Origin: CAYRGQ01 sp964423925
GTDB taxonomy: Bacteria > Bacteroidota > Bacteroidia > Sphingobacteriales > Sphingobacteriaceae
Direction of reading: 5' to 3'
DNA length: 33,194 nt
Assembly: GCA_964423925.1 (NCBI GenBank)
Contig: CAYRGQ010000033.1
Span: 1 to 33,194 of the forward strand
The notes under the pieces were generated by a model, which searched no databases, was not told the DNA's origin, and saw only the letters and a program-made list of their open reading frames with translations. The first letter of the stretch is position 1. Each line of letters opens with the position of its first letter. This document shows positions 16,640 through 24,085 of the stretch, piece after piece. A program made the position numbers and the translations under genes.

Positions 16640-18043
16640 ATGGCCAAATTTCTAGACGACAACTTCCTGTTACAATCGGATAAAGCACGTGTCCTTTACC
16701 ACGACTATGCCAAGGACATGCCGATTATTGATTACCATTCACACTTGCCGCCTGCGGAGGTTGCCAGAAACGAGTCCTTTCGCAACCTGACGCATATATG
16801 GCTCGCGGGTGACCACTACAAGTGGCGCGCCATGCGCACCTTGGGCATCGCCGAGCACTATATTACGGGCGACGCCGACGATCGTACCAAATTTCGGAAG
16901 TGGGCGGAGGCGGTACCGTATACCGTACGCAATCCTCTGTACCACTGGACGCATATGGAGCTGAAGAATCCTTTTGGTATCCAGGAGCTCTTGGGCCCGG
17001 CTACGGCAGATCGTATCTACGATGAAGGTACCGAATTATTGCAGGACCCGGCTTTTCGTCCACAAGGACTGCTGCGCCATTTCAACGTGCAAATGGTGGG
17101 TACCACGGACGATCCGGCCGATAGTTTGGAACATCACGAGCAACTACGGCACGCCGATTTCGAAACTAAAATCCTGCCGTCTTTCAGGCCTGACAAAGCC
17201 TGCCAGTTGAGCAAGGGCGATGTGTATCGGACTTATATCCAAACCCTCCAATCCGCTGCAGGAGTGCCGATTACTGACCTCGATAGCTTAGTGGCGGCAC
17301 TCGCCCGACGAGTCGAATTTTTTCACGATCGGGGCTGTCGCATCTCGGACCACGGGCTGGAGCAGATGCCGCGCAAATCCGCCCAACATGGCAAGCTGGC
17401 AGCGGTATTTAAACAAGTGCTGGATGGGAACGACGAACAAGCTGCCGAATTTGAATCGGATCTGGCGTTTCACGTCTTGTTCGAGTTAGGTAAGCTTTAT
17501 CACGCAAAGGGTTGGGTGCAACAATTCCATCTAGGCCCGATACGCAATAACAATACGCGAAAACTGCGGGTGCTTGGGCCAGATACGGGTTTCGACTCCA
17601 TCGGCGACTTTCCGCAAGCCGAGAACATGTCACGATTTCTCAATGCATTGGAAGAAGAAGATGCGTTGGCAAAGACGATCATCTATAATGTTAATCCAGC
17701 GGACAATGCGGTATTCGCATCGATGACCGGTAACTTCCAAGGCGAAGGGGTGAAAGGCAAAATACAGTTCGGGTCCGGTTGGTGGTTTCTTGACCAATTG
17801 GACGGTATGACGCAACAGCTAACGGCGCTGTCAACCATAGGGCTGATCAGTTGCTTTGTCGGTATGCTAACGGATTCGAGAAGTTTCCTCTCTTATTCGC
17901 GACACGCGTATTTCCGCCGGTTGCTCTGTAATTTGTTTGCCGATGATATTAAAAATGGCTTGTTGCCGGACGACGAACAATGGATTGGTAAGATTATTCA
18001 GGACATCAGCTACAACAACGCACGGCAATATTTCGATTTTTAA
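16640..18043 (+). CDS. uxaC: Glucuronate isomerase UxaC
   Basis: A 467-aa uronate isomerase that converts D-glucuronate to D-fructuronate and D-galacturonate to D-tagaturonate. The sequence is close in register to E. coli UxaC: LYHDYAKDMPIIDYHSHLPP near the N-terminus (metal-site His33 and His35), LAGDHYKWRAMRTLG, VGTTDDPADSLEHH, WVQQFHLGPIRNNN, QFGSGWWFLDQ and FVGMLTDSRSFLSYSRH. The chosen ATG gives the family length (~470) with an AAAGG stretch just upstream; in-frame ATGs at 16613 and 16634 are alternatives. It is probably co-transcribed with the SDR gene. The other uronate-pathway genes are not in the window. Confidence 0.96.
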   Translation: MAKFLDDNFLLQSDKARVLYHDYAKDMPIIDYHSHLPPAEVARNESFRNLTHIWLAGDHYKWRAMRTLGIAEHYITGDADDRTKFRKWAEAVPYTVRNPLYHWTHMELKNPFGIQELLGPATADRIYDEGTELLQDPAFRPQGLLRHFNVQMVGTTDDPADSLEHHEQLRHADFETKILPSFRPDKACQLSKGDVYRTYIQTLQSAAGVPITDLDSLVAALARRVEFFHDRGCRISDHGLEQMPRKSAQHGKLAAVFKQVLDGNDEQAAEFESDLAFHVLFELGKLYHAKGWVQQFHLGPIRNNNTRKLRVLGPDTGFDSIGDFPQAENMSRFLNALEEEDALAKTIIYNVNPADNAVFASMTGNFQGEGVKGKIQFGSGWWFLDQLDGMTQQLTALSTIGLISCFVGMLTDSRSFLSYSRHAYFRRLLCNLFADDIKNGLLPDDEQWIGKIIQDISYNNARQYFDF

Positions 18044-18072
18044 CCGCGCGTTTTTTCTCGGTGTAGTGTTAA

Positions 18073-18112
18073 AAAAAAGCCAACACAGCTCGTAAGCGAT
18101 GTTGGCTTTTTT
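18073..18112. terminator. Bidirectional intrinsic terminator between uxaC and FKBP gene
   Basis: A 13-bp stem (18073-18085 with 18100-18112) has an A-run on the left and a T-run on the right; the loop contains a small inner GCT/AGC stem. It lies between convergent uxaC (+) and the FKBP gene (-), and works in both directions on paper. Confidence 0.88.
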
Positions 18113-18130
18113 GTGTGTGGTGGACTGCCG

Positions 18131-19069
18131 TTATTCGTCCAATACTTCCACTTCAAAGTCTAACGACATGAACGGCGCCATACCTGGTGACGCAGCACTG
18201 CCCGCTACACCCTGCCGGCCATAGCCGCGTGTGCTGGGTGTAAAGAACCGGATTTTACCCCCTTTACGCACCATCGGAACGACATCCGTCCAAGAGCTGA
18301 TAACACCCCCATTGAGGTTGAAGCTCGATGCCTCTCCCGAATCCCGCACGACACCGGCCGGATCCTTGAGCGTGTAGTTGACTTTGACCGTAGAGTCCGC
18401 CGTAACCACATCACCCGTACCGGGCGACAGAATTCGGTAATAAATGTCGTTGTCCGTTTTCTCAAAATCAGCGACATCCATACCGGCACGTGTGATCATT
18501 TGGCGGATGACGCTGTCTTCATAGTCTTCAAAATTGTCATGGACGGTAATGACGTAATCCATGGAGGCATTGGGCGGAATCCCCAGCGCCTTATTTCCGT
18601 TTCGACCGTAGTTAAGCAACCGCGAGGGCACGATGATCCGGATTTTGCCATTGGTCTTTTGCAAAACTTCCCTGATCACCTCCTTGAAATCTTCCGTGCG
18701 CTCCACGATGGGGTTGTTTGCGGCAGATGATCCGAAGGGATAATAGCCGAAAAAATCTGCGTATCGGTTAGACGCGCTAAGCGTATCATTAGCGACATAC
18801 ACCCCATCCAGGCTCCGAATCGTGTACACGATCGGATAATGCTGGCGAAAATCGATGTCGCTGCCCGTGCCCGGCTCCAGCACTTCGTAATAGAGGCTAG
18901 TCTGCTTGTAGCGCGCGACGGATAAGTTGTTTTGGCGAATGTACGCCTGGATGTTTTCTTCGTCAAGCTCTTCGATTGTCTGGTATTCCTTCTCTTCGCA
19001 GCCAACGGCCAAGAATAGTACGGATGCAATCAGTACATGGAAGATTCGCTTCAACTTAAATGTGGTCAT
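18131..19069 (-). CDS. Lipoprotein with two FKBP-type PPIase-like domains
   Basis: A 312-aa lipoprotein: a signal peptide ends in the lipobox LAVGC (Cys24). Two FKBP-like repeats follow, each opening with a YYEVLEPGTG / YYRILSPGTG strand, the first at about 60-180 and the second at about 210-312, with Y-G-R plus an SLDFEVEVLD end strand in the second. In both repeats the Phe-Asp of the FKBP active site (G-x-x-FD) is not apparent, so prolyl isomerase activity is uncertain; a chaperone role in the periplasm is possible. It lies 27 nt downstream of another FKBP lipoprotein and is probably co-transcribed. Confidence 0.82.
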   Translation of the reverse strand: MTTFKLKRIFHVLIASVLFLAVGCEEKEYQTIEELDEENIQAYIRQNNLSVARYKQTSLYYEVLEPGTGSDIDFRQHYPIVYTIRSLDGVYVANDTLSASNRYADFFGYYPFGSSAANNPIVERTEDFKEVIREVLQKTNGKIRIIVPSRLLNYGRNGNKALGIPPNASMDYVITVHDNFEDYEDSVIRQMITRAGMDVADFEKTDNDIYYRILSPGTGDVVTADSTVKVNYTLKDPAGVVRDSGEASSFNLNGGVISSWTDVVPMVRKGGKIRFFTPSTRGYGRQGVAGSAASPGMAPFMSLDFEVEVLDE

Positions 19070-19096
19070 GTATGGAGAATCGGTACGCTAGTAAGA

Positions 19097-19687
19097 TTAG
19101 TTGTTGCTAGAAGATGGGGCGCGGACGTCCAGCACCTCGATCGTAAACTCCAAGGGCGAATTAGCCGGGATAGCTCCCTGGGCCGAATTGGCGTACCCAA
19201 AAATGGAAGGAGCCACAAAGCGCACTTTCGCGCCCGGATGCAAGCCAGTGGAGAGCGCGCCGCCGATTTGTTCGCCGTCAATCATGCGTGGGAGAAACAT
19301 GATGCGCCATGCCGTAATCGTTCCGGCCAAGGGCAACTCTACGCCACTTTCGGTCTCGTTTTTGTCAAACACGGTGCCGTCAAGCAACTTGCCCACGTAT
19401 CGTACTTTAACGATCGGTGCCTCGATAAGTCGGTTGTTTCCCTCGCCGACTAATTTGTATTGGTAATCGCCGGGGGTGCCGTTCGTTTCTACTTGGTACC
19501 AAAGACCAATTCCGTCCTCGACCTCGTGGAAGATCGCTCCGGGAAAGTTCTGTGCATTGTACGCCTCAATCCGATCCTTATCAATGCCGTATTGCAACTC
19601 CATATCATAGGGTTCGGTTTTCTTCATGCACGCCGAAAAGCTAGCCACTGCGATGAGCCCAACTAGCAAGAAACCCAACTTTTTCAT
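19097..19687 (-). CDS. FKBP-type peptidyl-prolyl isomerase lipoprotein
   Basis: A 196-aa lipoprotein from the ATG at 19687 (the ATG at 19696 would add three residues). Signal peptide with lipobox FSAC, Cys20 being lipidated. The C-terminal ~110 residues form an FKBP domain: VKVRYVGKLLDGTVFDKNE keeps the active-site Phe-Asp, and FVAPSIFGYANSAQGAIPANSPLEFTIEVLDV supplies the flap and last strand. It should catalyse cis-trans isomerisation of prolyl bonds in the periplasm or at the outer membrane. A promoter-like TAACTTTG lies just upstream, so it likely heads a two-gene unit. Confidence 0.9.
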   Translation of the reverse strand: MKKLGFLLVGLIAVASFSACMKKTEPYDMELQYGIDKDRIEAYNAQNFPGAIFHEVEDGIGLWYQVETNGTPGDYQYKLVGEGNNRLIEAPIVKVRYVGKLLDGTVFDKNETESGVELPLAGTITAWRIMFLPRMIDGEQIGGALSTGLHPGAKVRFVAPSIFGYANSAQGAIPANSPLEFTIEVLDVRAPSSSNN

Positions 19688-19714
19688 AATTTGCATTTGT
19701 CAAATCTTAGTCAG

Positions 19715-19748
19715 CAAAGTTATCTAAATAATCCGATTAATAAACCAA
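19715..19748 (-). promoter_or_regulatory. Putative promoter of the FKBP lipoprotein operon (TTG-N23-TAACTTTG)
   Basis: On the minus strand TTG (19746-19748) precedes TAACTTTG (19715-19722) by 23 nt. The -7 element is about 27 nt before the chosen ATG. It matches the Bacteroidetes TTG/TAnnTTTG consensus. Confidence 0.5.
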
Positions 19749-19752
19749 TTAA

Positions 19753-19796
19753 CACTTTTTAACACGGAAAAGTGCTCCCGAAAAACGTGTTTTTTT
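19753..19796. terminator. Overlapping hairpins downstream of the thioredoxin-like gene
   Basis: CACTTTT/AAAAGTG (19753-19759 with 19768-19774) and AACACG/CGTGTT (19761-19766 with 19786-19791) share bases and are mutually exclusive; a T-run follows the second on the plus strand. They could end transcription of the minus-strand thioredoxin-like gene, though the T-run is on the wrong side for that direction. Confidence 0.3.
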
Positions 19797-19878
19797 GGCC
19801 TAATTTAAGAGTAACGTATATCGTGTGGAAAACGCGACAGTCGCTAATTTAAAATGCGGACGAGACGGATTAGGCCTC

Positions 19879-20355
19879 CTATTCGAGTATGGCCAGTAGT
19901 TTTTTGCTGTCCAGGTAGTCAAAATGCCGGCTTACGACGTTAAATTCTTCATCGAGCACGATGGTCACGGGGACGCTAAAGCGGTGGCCGCGGCTGCCTA
20001 GTATCAGCGCCAAGTCGTGGAATGCCCGACGACGGCTCGTGGCGCGGCTGTTTGCGAATACCTGGCCGTCGAAGCGGACCGTATCCGTACTTTCGGCATC
20101 GAATTTTACGGCATAGTAGCGGTCCGTAATCGCTTTCACGATTTTTGGGTTGGTATAAACTTCCTGATCCATCTTCCGGCAGTAGGCGCACCAGTCTGTA
20201 TGGAAGCTGATCAATACCCGTTTCGGTTGGGCGTCGAGCGAGTCAGAAAGCTGTTCAAACGTCAGCCAATTGACCCGCTCGCGCGGCTGCGCGCTTGCCC
20301 CAGCCGTCAGGGCTAGGGCGAGCGTCAACCAACCGATGTGTCGTATTATGCCCAT
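19879..20355 (-). CDS. Exported thioredoxin-like protein
   Basis: A 158-aa protein with a signal peptide (hydrophobic residues 8-20, ASA-Q cleavage near 22) and a thioredoxin fold. The redox site is Trp55-Cys56-Ala-Tyr-Cys59, followed later by the cis-proline region SVPVTIVLDEE. The CxxC spacing fits a periplasmic thiol oxidoreductase of the DUF255/Thioredoxin_7 type. It starts only 7 nt after the TonB receptor stop, so it is in the same transcription unit. It may reduce or assemble disulphides in the receptor, which itself has a CxxC in its plug; this link is inference. Confidence 0.85.
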   Translation of the reverse strand: MGIIRHIGWLTLALALTAGASAQPRERVNWLTFEQLSDSLDAQPKRVLISFHTDWCAYCRKMDQEVYTNPKIVKAITDRYYAVKFDAESTDTVRFDGQVFANSRATSRRRAFHDLALILGSRGHRFSVPVTIVLDEEFNVVSRHFDYLDSKKLLAILE

Positions 20356-20362
20356 TTTGCTT

Positions 20363-22720
20363 TTAATGGAAATGTCCGATTTTTAGTGCCAAGAAGTAAG
20401 TTCGCGGCCGGCTAGGACCGTAAACGTAGTCTTGGTCGCGCCGTGGACCCGAATCAAAATCGCGTTGGTAGCTATTGAATACGTTTTGTACGCCACCGCT
20501 CAGCTCGATATTGAAATGGCTCCGCACGCGGAATGTATATCCTAAGCGCAAATTCAGTTCCATAAAGTCGGGCGTGTTCTTCAGCTCGATGAACTCGGTG
20601 CCGTCCACGACGTGGGGTGCAATCATGGACCCGGTATATACGCCCGTCACGTCGAGTGCAAAATCATTGGTTATTTTCCAGTTGCTGTTCAGGTACCCGT
20701 ACACGTTTGGCGCGCGCACGAATCGGCTGACCAAGACCGCGTCATTCTGGTCGTCACCCGCGAAAAGCTCTTGTGCTTCACGGTATTTAGACCGTTGTAG
20801 GGTGCCGCCCGCGCTCAAGCTGTAGCTGGACGAGGGCGCGATGCTGAGCTCAACGTTACCGCCCGTCACGTAGGCTCCGGAGCCGTTGCGCACCTCTTCG
20901 AGCAATACCCCGTCCAGTTCGTTTGTTAGGACGTTGGTAAAGGGATTGCGCAGGTCGGTGAGGAAACCCTCGACCAGCAGGTTGAATTGCGTGTTGCTAA
21001 AATTGCGTGTGTAGTTCAATGAAGCCGTGTACGCATTGGAATATTCGGTGTCCAGGCTGTCGGAAATCATGGTAAACACCTGTTCGCCGCCCACCGCCGA
21101 AACGTGCATGTCTTCGTTAAACGCTTGCGGTGCTCGGAAACCCCGGGCGTACCCGCCTCGAAACTGAAGGTTATCTGTAAAATTGTACAGGATCGTGAGT
21201 CGAGGGCTAAAGGCGCCAGTGCTTACGTCCGATTGTCGGTTCAGGTCGCGCAAGCGATAGAGGCCGTCAACCATCACGTGGTCGTAGCGCGCTCCGAGGA
21301 GCGTGGTCAGTTTGGCCGAAGGTTTCCACTCGTACTGAGCGTAAAGGCCAATGTTGTTGGTGCGCTGGTCAACCAAGCGGTCGTATCCCGCGATTTCGTC
21401 TTGGGTGTTGTTATGCTGGTACTCCGCGCCCGTGGTGAATACGTCATTGTCGAAATTCCGGGTGAATTGCATGCCGCCGACTAAGGCGAGGTCGTCAGTG
21501 GTGCCGTATGAGTTGGCAGCGATCAGGCTGTCAATCGGATCGGTACTGCCGGCCAATCCACCATAATAGCTGTTCCGCTTACCGCCTTGGCCCGACACAT
21601 ACGCCGAAAATTTGTTGGCGTAGTCCCGGCTATATTGGTCAAAAGTCAGTCCGCCTATCAGCATGGTGTGCTCCAGCTGCTCGGTGATGTCCGTGAAATG
21701 GGGCGACAGGTTTAAGCGGTCGCCACCACGCCTAAACTCGTTCATGGCGCTCACGTCGAGGGTGAGCTTGTTGAACGCGGTGGGATTCAGAAACGCTTTC
21801 CCGCCAAAGGTGTTGTTGCGGAGCTTAGTGATTTCCGAAAATCCGTCGCCATTGGCATCGTAAGCTTGCCTGTTGCGGTTCATGCCATAGAAGGTGACGC
21901 CGCTTTGCAGGTCTTCCTCCACGACGGACGCGTTAAAGTTAATGGTATTGTCCCAGCTGGATCCGCCAATGAGGGAGATGTTATTGCCGATTTCCCAGGT
22001 ATTCTCCACGGGGTCCTTAGTGATGACGTTGATGGTGCCCGCAATCGCATTCGAACCGAAAAGCGCGGAACCGCCACTGCGAACCACCTCGATGCGGTCA
22101 ACCATGCTTGTGGGGATTTGATCCAGCCCATAAACGCTGTTCAGGGCGCTGAACACGGGGCGGCTGTTAATCAGAATCTGTGAATAGGCCCCTTCCAGAC
22201 CGTTTAGTCGTACCTGCGAGAAGCCACAGTTTTGGCAATTGGTTTCCACGCGCACGCCGGGTTGAAAATTCAGCGTTTCAGACATAGCCACGGATTGCGT
22301 CGCGTTGAATATACGCGGGCTCAGAACGTTGACGATGACCGGCGCCTTCTTCCGGTCTACGCCGTAGCGGGTAGCGCTAACGACTACTTCGCTGAGGTTG
22401 AGGTTGTCTTCGTGCAGCATGGCTTCAACGGTCACGTCCCGATTGGCGGGCACGTCCACGGCGAGCCGAAGCGGCTGGTAGCCAACCATTCGAACCTCCA
22501 GCCTGTGCGGGCCCACGGGTACGCTTTCTAACGTGAAAGAGCCAGACTCGTCGGACGACGTGCCCAAGGTCGTGCGCTCGATAACAATGGAAGCATTAGG
22601 TAGGGGCTCTCCGTCCGTATTGGTGACGGTGCCATAAATGTTGCCTCGTTCTTGGGCATGCGCCGTAGTCAGGATGCAAAGGAGAACGATAAGTAAGTAT
22701 AAAGAATGTGTTTTCTGCAT
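20363..22720 (-). CDS. TonB-dependent outer-membrane receptor with CarboxypepD-like N-terminal domain
   Basis: A 785-aa outer-membrane receptor. Signal peptide to ~22 (HAQ-E), carboxypeptidase regulatory-like beta-sandwich at ~25-105 (GNIYGTVTNTDGEPLPNASI), plug at ~110-240 (LSEVVVSATRYG, DRIEVVRSGGSALFGSNAIAGTINVITK) and a 22-strand-type barrel ending in an aromatic-rich C-terminus. The plug has a CxxC (Cys162/Cys165 in NCQNCGF), unusual for the family at large but seen in a Bacteroidetes subgroup. A FRAP motif in the barrel (GFRAPQAFNE) resembles heme and siderophore receptors. No SusD partner is present, so a small ligand (metal, heme or cofactor) is likelier than a glycan. Confidence 0.93.
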   Translation of the reverse strand: MQKTHSLYLLIVLLCILTTAHAQERGNIYGTVTNTDGEPLPNASIVIERTTLGTSSDESGSFTLESVPVGPHRLEVRMVGYQPLRLAVDVPANRDVTVEAMLHEDNLNLSEVVVSATRYGVDRKKAPVIVNVLSPRIFNATQSVAMSETLNFQPGVRVETNCQNCGFSQVRLNGLEGAYSQILINSRPVFSALNSVYGLDQIPTSMVDRIEVVRSGGSALFGSNAIAGTINVITKDPVENTWEIGNNISLIGGSSWDNTINFNASVVEEDLQSGVTFYGMNRNRQAYDANGDGFSEITKLRNNTFGGKAFLNPTAFNKLTLDVSAMNEFRRGGDRLNLSPHFTDITEQLEHTMLIGGLTFDQYSRDYANKFSAYVSGQGGKRNSYYGGLAGSTDPIDSLIAANSYGTTDDLALVGGMQFTRNFDNDVFTTGAEYQHNNTQDEIAGYDRLVDQRTNNIGLYAQYEWKPSAKLTTLLGARYDHVMVDGLYRLRDLNRQSDVSTGAFSPRLTILYNFTDNLQFRGGYARGFRAPQAFNEDMHVSAVGGEQVFTMISDSLDTEYSNAYTASLNYTRNFSNTQFNLLVEGFLTDLRNPFTNVLTNELDGVLLEEVRNGSGAYVTGGNVELSIAPSSSYSLSAGGTLQRSKYREAQELFAGDDQNDAVLVSRFVRAPNVYGYLNSNWKITNDFALDVTGVYTGSMIAPHVVDGTEFIELKNTPDFMELNLRLGYTFRVRSHFNIELSGGVQNVFNSYQRDFDSGPRRDQDYVYGPSRPRTYFLALKIGHFH

Positions 22721-22833
22721 GTTTTCTGTTTAATCAATACACTAAGGAGGATGCGTCACTACGCATTCCATCCAAAACACCACTGGCAAGGGTTAATTTG
22801 CCGGTTTCAGGGGTGCGTTTGGAGATGTCGCTG

Positions 22834-22851
22834 GGCCTATGCTACTAGGCC
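22834..22851. repeat. Short palindromic hairpin between the His-rich gene and the TonB receptor gene
   Basis: GGCCTA (22834-22839) and TAGGCC (22846-22851) are reverse complements around a 6-nt loop. It sits just past the His-rich gene stop. No T-run follows, so it is more likely a processing or partial attenuation site than a full terminator; function unknown. Confidence 0.35.
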
Positions 22852-22864
22852 ACGTAAACTTGAA

Positions 22865-23233
22865 CTAAGAAAAAATGCAGGGAGGCCCGCGGAGGTCGGC
22901 GAGCGCATGGCAGGCCTCGCGGTAGGGGTTGTCATGGTCAATGCTATAGTCGGCTAACCATGGCGTTACGATCGGCGCCTGAAGCGTGGCAAAAGAAGTA
23001 CCCAGAAATTGGCCGTGGTACACGACGTCCAGGAAGTGGATTTCGCTTTCCGTGCTGTGGTGCTGGGGCTCCGAGCCGGCTTTGGATAAATCGTAGGGGT
23101 GTACGTGGATAACAATTTTGCCCGAAGCCGTCGTATGCTTGTGCATAAACAGCGAGCCGCTTACCAAAATCAGGCAAAGCAGCCCAGTCTGAAATAGGGC
23201 TAAGGTAGTGCGTATGTTGTTACTCCATGACAC
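22865..23233 (-). CDS. Small His-rich membrane-anchored protein upstream of TonB receptor
   Basis: A 122-aa protein with one N-terminal hydrophobic segment (residues ~10-29), then a His-rich part: H-K-H at 31-33, GKIVIHVHPYDLSK at 38-51, HH at 58-59, His66 and His73. The His pairs could bind Zn, Cu, Ni or heme. No catalytic domain is recognised. The start is GTG at 23233, the only suitable start ahead of the hydrophobic segment. Similar small His-rich proteins ahead of TonB receptors are remembered from other Bacteroidetes, but no family name can be given. Its gene is followed 144 nt later by the receptor on the same strand. Confidence 0.72.
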   Translation of the reverse strand: MSWSNNIRTTLALFQTGLLCLILVSGSLFMHKHTTASGKIVIHVHPYDLSKAGSEPQHHSTESEIHFLDVVYHGQFLGTSFATLQAPIVTPWLADYSIDHDNPYREACHALADLRGPPCIFS

Positions 23234-23241
23234 AGATACAA

Positions 23242-23249
23242 CAAAGGTA
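23242..23249 (-). promoter_or_regulatory. Putative -7 element for the His-rich/TonB/thioredoxin locus
   Basis: TACCTTTG on the minus strand fits TAnnTTTG. It abuts the hemD terminator and lies just 8 nt before the GTG start, implying an almost leaderless transcript if real. No matching TTG -33 element is seen. Confidence 0.42.
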
Positions 23250-23283
23250 AAAAAAATAGCGGCCTTAACTATGGGGCCGCTAT
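23249..23283 (-). terminator. Intrinsic terminator of hemD
   Basis: On the minus strand a perfect 9-bp stem (ATAGCGGCC at 23256-23264 with GGCCGCTAT at 23275-23283, 10-nt loop) is followed by eight T (23249-23256). It lies 17 nt after the hemD stop. Confidence 0.88.
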
Positions 23284-23299
23284 CTCAAACGTGTATATT

Positions 23300-24085
23300 T
23301 TACTTATTCGCATTCTTAATATATTGCTCAACGGCCATCGTCATACTCGGCGCGTCGGGCGTTGGCGCTGGAATATCCAGGATCAGTCCGCGGTCCAAGA
23401 TGGCTTGGTGTGTGGATGGTCCGAAGGCGGCCAGTCGCGTGTCGTTCTGTTTGAAGTCTGGGAAGTTCTCGAACAAGGATTGCACGCTCGATGGGCTGAA
23501 AAACACGATGATGTCGTAGAAGACATCTTTGAGGTCAGATAAGTCACTCACCACCGTGCGAAACAAAACGGCTGGTGTGAAGTCGTATCCGTTTTCCTGA
23601 AGCCAGTTGTGCGTTTCTTCGTTGGCCACGTCCGAGCAGGGATAAAGGAACTTCTCGTTGGCATGCTTTTTCAGCACGTCTTCCAAATCCTGGGCAGTCT
23701 GTCGTCCGAAGAAAATCTTCCGCTTGCGGTACTGAATGTACTTTTGCAGGTACAGCGCAATGGTTTCCGAGAGACAGAAATACTTCATGTCCGCAGGCAC
23801 TTCGTAGCGCATTTCTTCACACACGCGAAAAAAATGGTCTGCTGCGTTGCGGCTCGTGAAGATAACCGCAGTGAAATCAGCAAGATTAATTTTCTCCTTC
23901 CTCACCTCCCGAGCCGGCACGCCCTCTACGTGGATAAACGCCCGGAAGTCCAATTTGAGGTTATACTTCTGGGCCAGGGCGAAATACGGAGATTTTTCAT
24001 TCTCGGGTTTGGGTAGCGTAACTAAAATGCTCTTTACTTTCTTTGCTCTATCTTCTTCTGACACAGTTATAATACTTTTAGTCAA
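23300..24085 (-). CDS. hemD: Uroporphyrinogen-III synthase HemD
   Basis: A ~261-aa HemD-family protein. It cyclises hydroxymethylbilane to uroporphyrinogen III in heme/siroheme synthesis. Two-lobed architecture is visible: SILVTLPKPENEKSPYFALAQ near the N-terminus, AVIFTSRNAADHFF, then FFSPSSVQSLFENFPDF and LAAFGPSTHQAILDRG in the second lobe, matching the Bacteroidetes HemD pattern. The first possible start, TTG at 24085, directly follows the stop of the DUF4271 gene; GTG at 24064 is the alternative. It is co-transcribed with that gene and ends in a strong terminator. Confidence 0.85.
   Translation of the reverse strand: MTKSIITVSEEDRAKKVKSILVTLPKPENEKSPYFALAQKYNLKLDFRAFIHVEGVPAREVRKEKINLADFTAVIFTSRNAADHFFRVCEEMRYEVPADMKYFCLSETIALYLQKYIQYRKRKIFFGRQTAQDLEDVLKKHANEKFLYPCSDVANEETHNWLQENGYDFTPAVLFRTVVSDLSDLKDVFYDIIVFFSPSSVQSLFENFPDFKQNDTRLAAFGPSTHQAILDRGLILDIPAPTPDAPSMTMAVEQYIKNANK

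Noticed and set aside
23034..23150. Metal-binding repeat or CRISPR-like periodicity in the His-rich gene
   Set aside because: The His codons recur in the protein but there is no DNA-level repeat unit.
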